This document shows positions 18,243-27,073 of a DNA stretch of 64,000 nt, one piece after another; position 1 is the stretch's first letter, and each line of letters starts with the position of its first letter. Source of the stretch: Chondrinema litorale (GTDB lineage: Bacteria > Bacteroidota > Bacteroidia > Cytophagales > Flammeovirgaceae). Both the position numbers and the translations under genes were made by a program. The stretch is taken from assembly GCF_026250525.1 (NCBI RefSeq), contig NZ_CP111047.1:245759-309758 (forward strand), written 5' to 3'. The notes below the pieces were generated by a model that was not told where the DNA came from, searched no databases, and was given only the letters and a program-made list of their open reading frames with translations.

Positions 18243-19433
18243 ATGAAAAATATCATATATAGCATTTTATTTTTGGTTATAACAACTTGTTTTTCAGCTT
18301 GTAATGATCATAATGAAGAAGCACATCAACACGGAGAAGAAACCACTCACGATGAGCATGAAGAGGAACATGAAGAAAACGAAGTCCATTTTTCTAAACA
18401 ACAATTCAGTTTGTTAGAAATGAAAGTGGATACTTTACCTAAGCGAAACATCAGTAATTATGTGCAAGCAAATGGGCAATTAAATGTTCCACCAGAAAAA
18501 GAGGCAGTTGTTACAGCAATTATCGGTGGAAACCTCACAAGTATTAAAATTATTCCCGGTGACAAAGTGCGCGAAGGTGAAGTATTGGCAACCATGAGCC
18601 ATCCAGATTTAATCAAATTACAATCAGATTACATCAATCAATGGAACCAGTTAGAGTATTTGGAACAGGAATATAAGCGCCAAGAAAAACTCTATGCTGA
18701 AAAAGTAGGTGCCGAAAGAGAGTTTCAAAAAACTAAAGCCGATTATCAATCTTTAAAAGGAGAAGTAAAAGGCTATGAAGCGCAACTTAAATTGCTTCAT
18801 CTCAATCTGGATAAAATTAGAAATAGTGAAATTTACGAGCAAATTCCACTTGTAAGCCCAATTAGCGGTTATGTTCAACAAGTAAAAGTGCGAAAAGGAC
18901 AGTATGTTTCTCCACAAACCGAGCTTTTTGAACTGGTAAACATCGAACACATACACCTCGACTTAAAGGTTTTTGAAAAGGATGTTTACAAAGTGAAGAA
19001 TAAGCAAAAAGTGAATTTTACTATTCAGGCATTACCAAACAAAACTTTGCAGGCAACGATATTTTCTGTGGGAAAAGCCTTCGAGAGTGAGCCTAAAGCA
19101 GTAGGAATACATGCAGAAATCGACAATACAGAAGGCTTACTTTTACCAGGTATGTATGTAAGAGGCAAGATACAAACAGAAAATGCCCGAGTGTTTGCTT
19201 TGCCAGAAGACGGTGTAATACGTGAAGGAAGCAGGTACTATATTTTTACTGTGCAACAAGAAACAGATGAATGGAAATTTGAACCTGTGGAGGTACTCAC
19301 TGGAAAAACAGATGAAGGTTGGGTTGAAGTGAAACCGCTCAATCCTTTAAATAAAAATATTCAGTTTGCATGGAATAATGCTTATTATATTATGGCTGAA
19401 ATGAAAAAAGGAGAAGCTGAACACAGTCATTAA
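18243..19433 (+). CDS. Periplasmic adaptor subunit of the RND metal pump, His-rich lipoprotein
   Basis: A 396-residue membrane-fusion protein. The lipobox gives Cys20 as lipidated residue (TTCFSAC). Residues 21-53 are rich in His and Glu (HQHGEETTHDEHEEEHEE), a likely metal-binding arm. Then follow the biotinyl-lipoyl-like half motifs (VVTAIIGGNLTSIKIIPGDK and LVSPISGYVQQVKVRKGQYV) flanking a helical hairpin, and a beta-barrel domain. It ends with HSH. It bridges the RND pump and outer-membrane factor. A terminator follows immediately. Confidence 0.92.
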   Translation: MKNIIYSILFLVITTCFSACNDHNEEAHQHGEETTHDEHEEEHEENEVHFSKQQFSLLEMKVDTLPKRNISNYVQANGQLNVPPEKEAVVTAIIGGNLTSIKIIPGDKVREGEVLATMSHPDLIKLQSDYINQWNQLEYLEQEYKRQEKLYAEKVGAEREFQKTKADYQSLKGEVKGYEAQLKLLHLNLDKIRNSEIYEQIPLVSPISGYVQQVKVRKGQYVSPQTELFELVNIEHIHLDLKVFEKDVYKVKNKQKVNFTIQALPNKTLQATIFSVGKAFESEPKAVGIHAEIDNTEGLLLPGMYVRGKIQTENARVFALPEDGVIREGSRYYIFTVQQETDEWKFEPVEVLTGKTDEGWVEVKPLNPLNKNIQFAWNNAYYIMAEMKKGEAEHSH

Positions 19434-19438
19434 TCAGC

Positions 19439-19480
19439 AAACACTCTCGAAAGTTAATCGCTTTTGAGAGTGTTTCTTTG
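19439..19480 (+). terminator. Rho-independent terminator of the metal-efflux operon
   Basis: AAACACTCTC (19439-19448) pairs with GAGAGTGTTT (19466-19475) with additional pairing of CGAAAG and CTTTTG inside, followed by CTTTG. It starts 6 nt after the adaptor stop codon. Confidence 0.75.
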
Positions 19481-19580
19481 TTGAACAAATCAAACCAAAT
19501 ACAGATCTAATCTGTTATAATTCTTCTGATCAAGAATTTATATTCTACTATCAATGGAGAATGAATTTAACTAATAAAAA

Positions 19581-21521
19581 GTGCGCTTTTATTTCTGCAT
19601 TTGCTGTATCATATTACTAGCAAACTTTACTACATACGGACAGGTGGAGCCAAAACCTGAAACACTTCAAGATAGTGTTTTGGTGAAAAAAAACATGCTC
19701 GTAGAGTACAAGGATACGCTTTTTGTTACTAAAAGTGATACTGTAATTTATTACTATACAGGCGATTACATCTACATTCCCAGTCTCGATAATGGCAAGA
19801 GTGAGGTATTTTACGATTCGTTGAAAGCCAAGTCTGAGCGCTCAAAAATTTCTAGTTGGATTTATGATTTTTTGATTAGCGAAAGCAAAAATCAACCTAG
19901 CGATACCAATGCCGAAGATAATGTAGTAAAAAGTACAGCACCTTTTGAAAAGTACAAAGGTAAAATTATCTCATCCATTATTTTAACCAGCGTGCCTATA
20001 CTAGAAGGTTCGGTGATGGATACTACACAACTGGTTGATACTGGTTTGGGTAAACTCGCTAATAAACTCCATGTAAATACCAACAACAAAGTAATAAAGC
20101 GAAACCTCATTTTTAAAGTCGGCGACCTACTCTCTCCTACCAAACTAGCTGATAACGAAAGGATTATAAGAAATCTAAACTACATTCAAGATGCTCGGAT
20201 AGTTGTAATTCCCAATGAAAATAATCCTGATGAAGTTGATGTAATCGTGATTACGCAAGACAAATTTTCATTTATAATTGGAGGGGGACCTAATGGTTTC
20301 AATAGTTTTGATTTGAAATTGGGTGAGAGAAACTTTTTGGGTTCAGGTAGAAAAGTAACTATTGATTATAGATATAATTATGAGCGCATTCCTGCTTCTT
20401 CAGTTATAATTACCTACGAAAACCCAAACCCAGCTGGTACTTTCTTCAATACAAATATTAAGTATTACAATACTTGGGATCAAGAAGGTTTCGAGCTCAA
20501 ATCTGAAAGAAATTTTATTACACCTCAATATAAATGGATTGGCGGGATTGAGATTGACCGAATGAGTGAAAAACATATCGATTTACTCAAGTTCGATACT
20601 ACTGTTTACCAACATTCTTCTAAAGATGTTTGGGTGGGTAGATCTTTTCAAATTGGAGGGAAAGAAAGTAGAAAGAACTTTATCATCTCACAAAGACTTT
20701 TCTCTCAAAAATTTCTCGATCGCCCTCAAGTAGAAGTTGATAGTAATCTCTTTTATCACGATCGTATTTTGTACCTCACTGGCCTTTCTTTAACCAGACA
20801 GAAATTCCAGAAGAGTACTAAAATTCTCAGCTTCGGAGTCACAGAAGATTTACCAACTGGTTATATTTTAGAGTTGAATGCTGGTTATGAATTTGGAGAA
20901 TACATTGACCAACCTTATGCAGGTTTAGAGGTTTCTATGGCAGAATACTATTCTAAATATGGCTATTTCTACTTACAGCACAATGTGGGAGGTTACTTGC
21001 ATAATCGCAAAATGAATGAAGGGGTTTTTAAATCTTATTTGTTTTACTTTTCTCCACTTATGAACCTAAACAGAACTTTGTTTAGGCAGTTCTTGGTAAG
21101 CACTTATACCAAAGGAATTAATAGGCAAATTAATCCTTATGTAGATTTATCTGATAACTATAGAAACATCGATTTAGGCAAAATTCTGGTCGACAATACT
21201 TGGGTTGTAAACACAGAATCTGTGTTTTTCCATCCAAAAAACTTATATGGTTTTAGAATAGCCAGCTACTTTTTTACAGATTTTGGTTGGCTATCTACCA
21301 ATAGTTTTTTAGTCCAGAGTAAGAATTTCTTTTCTAATGTGGGTGTGGGTTTCAGAATTCGAAACGAGAGTTTGGTCTTTAAAACCATTCAGGTGAGTTT
21401 AGGGTATTTTCTTAAAACTCCAGCTAACAAAGAAGCCCTATTTTACGATTTTACCACCAGTGATCCAGACCTTTTCAACGACTTCAGAAGTCTGAAACCC
21501 GATATAATTCCATTAAAATAA
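19581..21521 (+). CDS. Omp85/BamA-like outer-membrane protein
   Basis: A 646-residue protein beginning at GTG (MRFYFCICCIILLANFTTYG, signal peptide). There is no in-frame ATG upstream that preserves a signal. Residues about 120-230 look like a POTRA domain (KVGDLLSPTKLADNERIIRNLNYIQDARIVV), and the rest looks like a 16-strand-type barrel (FNSFDLKLGERNFLGSGRKV, a BamA/surface-antigen motif). It has fewer POTRA repeats than BamA. A role in membrane-protein or lipid export is inferred from the family. It is convergent with thiD, with only 10 nt between the stops. Confidence 0.72.
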   Translation: MRFYFCICCIILLANFTTYGQVEPKPETLQDSVLVKKNMLVEYKDTLFVTKSDTVIYYYTGDYIYIPSLDNGKSEVFYDSLKAKSERSKISSWIYDFLISESKNQPSDTNAEDNVVKSTAPFEKYKGKIISSIILTSVPILEGSVMDTTQLVDTGLGKLANKLHVNTNNKVIKRNLIFKVGDLLSPTKLADNERIIRNLNYIQDARIVVIPNENNPDEVDVIVITQDKFSFIIGGGPNGFNSFDLKLGERNFLGSGRKVTIDYRYNYERIPASSVIITYENPNPAGTFFNTNIKYYNTWDQEGFELKSERNFITPQYKWIGGIEIDRMSEKHIDLLKFDTTVYQHSSKDVWVGRSFQIGGKESRKNFIISQRLFSQKFLDRPQVEVDSNLFYHDRILYLTGLSLTRQKFQKSTKILSFGVTEDLPTGYILELNAGYEFGEYIDQPYAGLEVSMAEYYSKYGYFYLQHNVGGYLHNRKMNEGVFKSYLFYFSPLMNLNRTLFRQFLVSTYTKGINRQINPYVDLSDNYRNIDLGKILVDNTWVVNTESVFFHPKNLYGFRIASYFFTDFGWLSTNSFLVQSKNFFSNVGVGFRIRNESLVFKTIQVSLGYFLKTPANKEALFYDFTTSDPDLFNDFRSLKPDIIPLK

Positions 21522-21531
21522 AAAGGTAAAA

Positions 21532-22347
21532 TCAATCACTCCATGTCTGGTAAAAATGTTTAACTGGCCCTGAACCACTACCCAATTCATATTCGGCTCC
21601 GGCTGCAATGGCTTTTCTAATATAATCGATTCCGTTTTTAACAGATTCTTCTAAAGAGAAACCTCTGGCTCTAAAAGTTGCAATGGCAGAAGACAAAGTA
21701 CAACCTGTACCATGTGTGTTTTTAGAATCAATTTTACTAGCAGAATATACCGAACTAGTTTTCTTGTTTATGTCATAAAACACATCAATCACTTCATTTT
21801 CTTCTAAATGACCTCCTTTTAACAAAACAGATACACCATATTTTTGAGCCAAAGTAGCTGCTGCATTTTCTATACTGCTACTATCGCTAATCGAGTCTTC
21901 CAAAAGGATTTCTGCTTCTGGCAAATTGGGTGTAATAAGTTCTGCCAAAGGAACTAACTCCTTTTTTAAAGTGTCTAAAGCTTTATCTTGCAGTAATTTA
22001 TCTCCAGAAGTAGCCACCATTACCGGATCAACTATCAAATGTTTTAACTCAAACTTTTTAACCAGTTTGGCTACTGTATTTATAATTTCTGATGAATGCA
22101 ACATTCCAGTTTTTACAGCATCTACTCCAATATCTTCTATCACCGCATTTACCTGATCTTCAATCATTTGTATAGGCACAGAATGGATACTTCTCACTCC
22201 AACTGTATTTTGTGCAGTAAGCGCTGTAATTGCAGACATGCCATAACCACCACAAGCCGACATGGCTTTTAAATCTGCCTGAATACCTGCTCCACCGCCA
22301 GAATCGCTACCGGCAATGGTTAATACACGTGCATAAGTTTTCGTCAT
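21532..22347 (-). CDS. thiD: Hydroxymethylpyrimidine/phosphomethylpyrimidine kinase
   Basis: A 271-residue ribokinase-fold enzyme with GSDSGGGAGIQADLKAMSACG at the N-terminus (substrate/phosphate binding) and SKNTHGTGCTLSSAIATF near the C-terminus (anion-hole GTGC). It phosphorylates HMP and HMP-P for thiamine pyrophosphate synthesis. The start overlaps the thiE stop by 4 nt, so the genes are translationally coupled. Last gene of the TPP-riboswitch-led thiMED operon. Confidence 0.94.
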   Translation of the reverse strand: MTKTYARVLTIAGSDSGGGAGIQADLKAMSACGGYGMSAITALTAQNTVGVRSIHSVPIQMIEDQVNAVIEDIGVDAVKTGMLHSSEIINTVAKLVKKFELKHLIVDPVMVATSGDKLLQDKALDTLKKELVPLAELITPNLPEAEILLEDSISDSSSIENAAATLAQKYGVSVLLKGGHLEENEVIDVFYDINKKTSSVYSASKIDSKNTHGTGCTLSSAIATFRARGFSLEESVKNGIDYIRKAIAAGAEYELGSGSGPVKHFYQTWSD

Positions 22348-22988
22348 TTCTTTAAATGCTCTTTTATAATTGTAGTAAATTCTGAAGCTGCTGTAGTTGG
22401 TTCTTCTGCTCCCATAATGTAGGAAACTACAGCTAAACCATTTGCTCCAGCAGTTAATACACTTCGTGCATTTTCTGGCTTTATTCCTCCAATAGCTACG
22501 GAAGGAAACTTGCTTATCTTCATTAATTCTTTTACTCCGTCTAATCCCAAAGGACTTGCAATATCATTTTTGGTGTTAGTAGAAAATACAGGTGAAAGTC
22601 CAATATAATCGATAGGCATATTGTTCGCTTTGTTTGTTTGTTCAAGGTTCTCTACAGACAAGCCAATTATTTTATTTTCACCTAATATTTCACGGGCAAT
22701 GTCAGCCGGTAAATCGTCTTGTCCAACATGGATGCCATCTGCATCTATTACCCGTGCTACTTCTAGTTTGTCGTTAATTATCAAAGGAATTTTTAAAGGT
22801 TGCAAAAGTGCTTTTAAAGCAAATGCTCGTGCGATAAAGTCTCGATTACTTACATTTTTTTCGCGTAATTGCACCATTGTTACTCCACCTTTTACAGCTT
22901 GTTCGATTACTGATAAAAAGTCTCTGCTTTTAGGGAAACGATCATCGGTTACCAAGTACAAGTGTAAATTTTCTGGATTCCAATGCAT
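22344..22988 (-). CDS. thiE: Thiamine-phosphate synthase
   Basis: A 214-residue TIM-barrel enzyme joining HMP-PP and thiazole phosphate. Motifs: MVQLREKN (diphosphate-binding Gln-Leu-Arg), DADGIHVGQDDLP and AIGGIKPENA with the C-terminal SYIMGAEEP. The length is normal for ThiE. It sits between thiM (42 nt upstream) and thiD (4 nt overlap). Together the three enzymes recycle thiazole and pyrimidine moieties; no thiC or thiG is seen nearby, so this is a salvage set in this window. Confidence 0.94.
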   Translation of the reverse strand: MHWNPENLHLYLVTDDRFPKSRDFLSVIEQAVKGGVTMVQLREKNVSNRDFIARAFALKALLQPLKIPLIINDKLEVARVIDADGIHVGQDDLPADIAREILGENKIIGLSVENLEQTNKANNMPIDYIGLSPVFSTNTKNDIASPLGLDGVKELMKISKFPSVAIGGIKPENARSVLTAGANGLAVVSYIMGAEEPTTAASEFTTIIKEHLKK

Positions 22989-23030
22989 AGCATTTTATTT
23001 AAATTAAAATTTTATAGCTGGTTATGTGAG

Positions 23031-23840
23031 CTATGCTAGTTCGTATGTTTTCACATTCACCGTATTGATAAATTCTTCTTTATTAAGGTTGTATAATTTG
23101 TCTAATAGATGTAGTTGAAGTGTTCCCGGTCCTTGAGATTGTTTGGCTGCTAATTCTCCTGCAACTCCTATGTAAGCCATTGCTGCCAATGTAGCTTCAA
23201 AAGCTGATGGATGTACACCAACAAAAGCACCAATTAAAGCAGTTGCCGAACAACCCAAACCCGTAACTTTAGCCATTAATGGACTACCATTATAGACTTC
23301 TCCCATCTTTGTATCATCAATAACATAATCTGTTGCTCCGCTCAAGCATACTACACTAGCAAAAGATGTATTTAAAGCTTTGCCCGCATCAATAGACGAA
23401 TCTGAAGAAGCAGTACTATCTACACCTTTGGTGGTTTTTGTACTATCTAACACAGCCGCAATCTCAGACGCATTCCCTCGAATTACAGTTGGAGAGGCTA
23501 TATTTAATAATTCTTTAAGTTGCTCATTTCTATATGGTGTTGCTCCTGCACCTACTGGATCGAGCACAAATGGCTTATTTAACTCCTTTGCTGTTGCAAT
23601 GGCTTTTTTCATACCTTCGATCCAATCGGGATTGAGTGTACCAATGTTGATTACTAAAGCACTGGCAATCTTTACCATGTCTGCAACTTCTTCTTTTGCA
23701 TGAGCCATTACCGGAGAAGCACCTGCAGCTAACAAAGCATTGGCTGTGTTGTTCATCACCACAAAGTTGGTGATATTATGCACTAATGGTGATGTTGTTT
23801 TCACTTTCTGAATTATGGAAAATATTTCTTCTGAAGTCAT
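23031..23840 (-). CDS. thiM: Hydroxyethylthiazole kinase
   Basis: A 269-residue ribokinase-family enzyme that phosphorylates hydroxyethylthiazole. Recognised features are PLVHNITNFVVMNNTANALL at residues 18-37 (binding pocket), PFVLDPVGAGATPYR (Mg/phosphate region) and VTGLGCSATALIGAF near residue 190 (catalytic loop with GxGC). It is the first gene after the TPP riboswitch. The 5' leader of about 130 nt between the aptamer and the ATG leaves room for an expression platform. Confidence 0.94.
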   Translation of the reverse strand: MTSEEIFSIIQKVKTTSPLVHNITNFVVMNNTANALLAAGASPVMAHAKEEVADMVKIASALVINIGTLNPDWIEGMKKAIATAKELNKPFVLDPVGAGATPYRNEQLKELLNIASPTVIRGNASEIAAVLDSTKTTKGVDSTASSDSSIDAGKALNTSFASVVCLSGATDYVIDDTKMGEVYNGSPLMAKVTGLGCSATALIGAFVGVHPSAFEATLAAMAYIGVAGELAAKQSQGPGTLQLHLLDKLYNLNKEEFINTVNVKTYELA

Positions 23841-23971
23841 ATTTTTTGCTTTTTGAGAAAACCAAGTATTTAAAATACAATGATTTATCAGATTAATAAT
23901 CCAACTGATCTATCACAAAAAGCATTGAAGAAATAAATAGAAATACGTCATTAAGAGCGGTATCGAATCTG

Positions 23972-24050
23972 TTTCCCTACGCTACTATTATGTAGATCAG
24001 GTAAAACGGGTTTAATCTCAGCCTCAATTTTTCTTTGAAGCACCCCGAAC
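23972..24050 (-). promoter_or_regulatory. TPP riboswitch (THI element) upstream of thiM
   Basis: On the minus strand the order of conserved aptamer blocks is complete: CGGGGTGC (near 24045), GCTGAGATTAAACCCG with the CUGAGA pyrimidine-sensor bulge (24005-24022), ACCTGATCTA (near 23999-23990) and TAGCGTAGGGAAAC (23985-23972). These are the P2/P3 and P4/P5 elements of the thi-box. It lies 132 nt before the thiM start, so it should shut down the thiMED operon when TPP is abundant. The rest of the 390-bp gap (23841-24232) holds this aptamer, its leader and a terminator of the neighbouring operon. Confidence 0.93.
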
Positions 24051-24171
24051 TAATATTGTGATGCAAGTTACAAATTATTTCTTCAGAAGTGAAATGTGGT
24101 AGGTTTTATAGATTGTTGATAGAATTGAAATACACTTATTAATTTCAGCATCAAAAATTCAAAATCTACAA

Positions 24172-24206
24172 TAAAAAAAGCAATAACCAGAATATCTGGT
24201 TACTGC
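24172..24206 (-). terminator. Rho-independent terminator after the peroxiredoxin gene
   Basis: On the minus strand GCAGTAACCAGA (24206-24195) pairs with TCTGGTTATTGC (24191-24180) with one G-U type mismatch, followed by TTTTTTTATT. It lies 27 nt beyond the peroxiredoxin stop codon at 24233. Confidence 0.8.
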
Positions 24207-24232
24207 TCACAGGTATGAATATAATAGTACGG

Positions 24233-24886
24233 TTATAAATTTTTTAATGCTGTTGTAATCTCCTCGGGTTCTGCTCTGTTTCTGTATTCTGCATCCAATA
24301 ATGCATACTTAATTATTCCTTGCTGATCTATAATATATGTAGCCGCGAGTGGGAGTTCATCACTGTCATCGCCATTAAAAGCTTTTAAATCGAAATGCTC
24401 TTTGTAAACGCCACTTACATCATCTGTCAACTTAAATACAATTCCATATGATCTAGCCACTTCATTAGCTACATCACTCAATACTTCAAATTGCAATTGA
24501 TGTTTTTCTTTGGTTGAAAGAGATTTATCTGGAAGCTCAGGTGTAAGTGCTAACAAATTTGCACCGAGTGCAGTAATGTTTGGCAACTCTTCCTGCGATC
24601 TATTCAATGTTAAATTACAGTAAGGGCACCAACCACCTCGATACCAAGTAAGCACTACAGGTCCTTTTTTTAAGTAATCCGACAAAGAAACCTGCTCACC
24701 TAAAGCGTTTTGTAAAATAAAATTAGGCGCTTTATCTCCTATTTGTTTAGCTGAATTTATAATGCCAGTTTTTTCTACTGCCTCTATCCCTTCTGTATAA
24801 ATTCGCTTTACATCGTCAGATGCATTTGCTGCCCAATCTGCCTTTTTATTATCTAATACTGATTGTAATGAGTTAGTCTGTTTCAT
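24233..24886 (-). CDS. Peroxiredoxin-like AhpC/TSA family protein
   Basis: A 217-residue thioredoxin-fold protein. VVLTWYRGGWCPYCNLTLNR holds the peroxidatic-type Cys as a CPYC motif. An AhpC/TSA-type core follows (LLALTPELPDKS; YGIVFKL; LAATYIIDQQGIIKYALLD). The start at 24886 (MKQTNSLQSVLDN) is better than one 14 codons upstream, which only adds a polar leader. It removes peroxides in the cytoplasm. It lies 66 nt downstream of an AhpD-like gene, and an AraC gene precedes both; the trio looks like a peroxide- or electrophile-response unit. Confidence 0.85.
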   Translation of the reverse strand: MKQTNSLQSVLDNKKADWAANASDDVKRIYTEGIEAVEKTGIINSAKQIGDKAPNFILQNALGEQVSLSDYLKKGPVVLTWYRGGWCPYCNLTLNRSQEELPNITALGANLLALTPELPDKSLSTKEKHQLQFEVLSDVANEVARSYGIVFKLTDDVSGVYKEHFDLKAFNGDDSDELPLAATYIIDQQGIIKYALLDAEYRNRAEPEEITTALKNL

Positions 24887-24952
24887 TTGGGTTGAATTTG
24901 TTCGTAAAAAAGGATGGAAGTTTTCCACCCTTTTGAGTTTTAAATTGCGGTA

Positions 24953-25501
24953 TTAAACAGTAGCAGTTTCTAATTCCGATGCAATAGGAAAGTCTATTTC
25001 AAAACCGGTAAGGTTATGTATGTAGTTACTGATGATTTTATCGCCAATTACAATCACTACATCTATAAGGTTTGCCTCAGTGTATCCAGCTGCTAAAAAG
25101 CTATCTTTTGCTTCTTCAGAAGCTTTTCCATTGTTTGCAACAACTGAAAGTGTGAATTGTGCCAAAGCATCTATTTTAGCATCGAATGAAGCTGCACCTT
25201 TTCTAATTTCTATGATTTGCTCATCAGTAAAACCATTCATTTTACCTAAAACTGTATGAGCAGATTGGCAATAGCGACAGCCATTGTATTGGCTAGTAAC
25301 CAAGTTGATTACTTCTCTTTCTTTTGCTTTTAATGTCGATTTACGGTTTTGTAAGTTTAGGTAATCTGCTAATGCAGTGTCGTTTTTAGCGAAGTACGCA
25401 TACAAATTAGGAACAAAACCTAACGATTTTTTTAAGCTATCAAAAATTGCCTGATTGTTTTCTGATACTTCTTCTCTGGTTGGTACTTGAAATTTTGCCA
25501 T
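24953..25501 (-). CDS. Carboxymuconolactone decarboxylase/AhpD-like peroxidase
   Basis: A 182-residue all-helical protein. GCRYCQSAHTVLGKMNGFTDE carries the AhpD-type CxxC followed by His, giving alkylhydroperoxidase or disulfide reductase activity. The N-terminal third (MAKFQVPTREEVSENNQ) resembles peroxidase-related proteins of this family. It lies between the AraC regulator and the peroxiredoxin gene, which fits cooperation in peroxide reduction. Substrate unknown. Confidence 0.85.
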   Translation of the reverse strand: MAKFQVPTREEVSENNQAIFDSLKKSLGFVPNLYAYFAKNDTALADYLNLQNRKSTLKAKEREVINLVTSQYNGCRYCQSAHTVLGKMNGFTDEQIIEIRKGAASFDAKIDALAQFTLSVVANNGKASEEAKDSFLAAGYTEANLIDVVIVIGDKIISNYIHNLTGFEIDFPIASELETATV

Positions 25502-25613
25502 TGTCTTATAATTTTTAAATGATTTTGTTTTTGTTTAGACATGACAAAGATGTGGCGAATCTACAGGCATCTGTTAGGCTATGATTCCCCAAGTGTTGGC
25601 AATCTTTCCCTTC

Positions 25614-26438
25614 TTAGTTTAAATTCCTAAATTCGAGTGGCGAAGCACCTTCTTGCTTTTTAAAAAATCTACTAAAAGACTGTACATCATTAAAACCCAG
25701 ATCATAGCCAATTTGAGAAATGTCTTTATCTGTATATCTCAAAAGTCTTCTAGATTCGAGCATCAACCTATCTTGTATAAATTGCAATGGTGTTTTTTCT
25801 CCAATCTTTTTAAATAAGTTCGATAGAGTTTTGGGCGCCTTATTTAACAAATCTGCATAGTCGGCCACATTGTGCTTATCTTTAAAATGTTTCTCCACAA
25901 GAAAATTAAATTCTCTAATAATATCTACATTCCCATTTTCCAGCACCTGAAAGTTTATTTGATTTCTATAAACACGAGTGCAAAGAATTAAGATTCTTTT
26001 TAGCATCATTTGGAGCATTTCGAACTGCAAACTGTCTTTAGATTCCATTTCAATACAGAGCATTTTCCAAACAGTTTCGAGAATTTCAATGTCTCTTTCG
26101 GTAGGGTAAAGAATTGGCAAATTGGCTGCTCCATAATATAAAACACCTTTGCAACCTACTTTGCTATCGTGATCAGCAATACAAAAAAATGCACGATTAA
26201 AACGGAGTAGTTTCAAGTTTTTTACTTCAACCACTTCAATTTTATTAAACTCTGTGAGGCACACAATGTCATGTGTATTAAAACTATGCGCCAATGCGTC
26301 AATCTTAATCTGGTTATTATCAGATTGAAACCAAAGCAGCGATAACTCAGATGGTCGAGATGCTTTTAAGATGTAACAATTTTTATTAGTGATGTCTATA
26401 ACTTCGAAATATTCCCCGTTGATGCCCTCGTATTTCAT
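25614..26438 (-). CDS. AraC-family transcriptional regulator
   Basis: A 274-residue protein with a variable N-terminal cupin-like ligand domain and a C-terminal double helix-turn-helix (about residues 185-274): NVADYADLLNKAPKTLSNLF and DISQIGYDLGFNDVQSFSRF are the two HTH units. It is 112 nt upstream of the AhpD-like gene in the same orientation and is its likely regulator. The N-terminal ligand cannot be named. Confidence 0.85.
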   Translation of the reverse strand: MKYEGINGEYFEVIDITNKNCYILKASRPSELSLLWFQSDNNQIKIDALAHSFNTHDIVCLTEFNKIEVVEVKNLKLLRFNRAFFCIADHDSKVGCKGVLYYGAANLPILYPTERDIEILETVWKMLCIEMESKDSLQFEMLQMMLKRILILCTRVYRNQINFQVLENGNVDIIREFNFLVEKHFKDKHNVADYADLLNKAPKTLSNLFKKIGEKTPLQFIQDRLMLESRRLLRYTDKDISQIGYDLGFNDVQSFSRFFKKQEGASPLEFRNLN

Positions 26439-26518
26439 TTGGTAAGTTGTTGTGAAATGTGTTTGTGTGCTAGAACCAAGTTTAATTTAAAGAAGTTTAT
26501 TGTCGTTTTTAAAAGATA

Positions 26519-27016
26519 TTATTTTAGCCTTTTTTTAATCAATTTATAAGCCCAATCGTAATGACTCGAAGTCGCAGAGATTAAATAAGAGCCTAAAAAA
26601 GTACTTCCTGTCCATTTGTATTTTTTCTTTTCAAATAACTCTTCATTTGTATGGCTTTCAATCAATTTTATTAATACTTTGTGTGACTCATTGAATAACT
26701 TTCTAATATCACTCAAATGAGTAGTTGAATACTTTTTATTGATTGCAGTGTTTAATTCAGGAACCGTTTTCCAAGTGTAGCCAGGTGCTGGCATTTCAGG
26801 CTTTTTTCCAGCCATGCCTATCTTATACCAATTCAACATCATTAAATGCCAATGGTACAAATGTGCCATTACATCTCTAATATTTCTGTTTAATGTGCCT
26901 TTGGAAAACTCCTTATCTCTTTCACTCTCAGGAATTGAATCAATCAGATCATTTAGGTTTTTCGCATTTTCGATTCCTATTTGTAGTAATTCCTCTTTAT
27001 TTTTTGGACGCGGCAT
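26519..27016 (-). CDS. ClbS/DfsB family four-helix-bundle protein
   Basis: A 165-residue protein starting at 27016 (MPRPKNKEELLQIGIENAKN), the usual ClbS/DfsB opening; 14 upstream in-frame residues do not belong. DinB-like helices follow (RDVMAHLYHWHLMMLNWYK with His in metal-type position; SHYDWAYKLIKKRLK at the end). ClbS is the colibactin self-resistance protein and acts as a cyclopropane hydrolase; most relatives in other phyla have unknown targets. Nothing around it makes a genotoxin, so a different detoxifying job is likely. Confidence 0.8.
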   Translation of the reverse strand: MPRPKNKEELLQIGIENAKNLNDLIDSIPESERDKEFSKGTLNRNIRDVMAHLYHWHLMMLNWYKIGMAGKKPEMPAPGYTWKTVPELNTAINKKYSTTHLSDIRKLFNESHKVLIKLIESHTNEELFEKKKYKWTGSTFLGSYLISATSSHYDWAYKLIKKRLK

Positions 27017-27073
27017 TTTTAGTATTAGTGTTAATTTTTTGACTAGAAAACTACTCAAATCTAATGTATTTGA

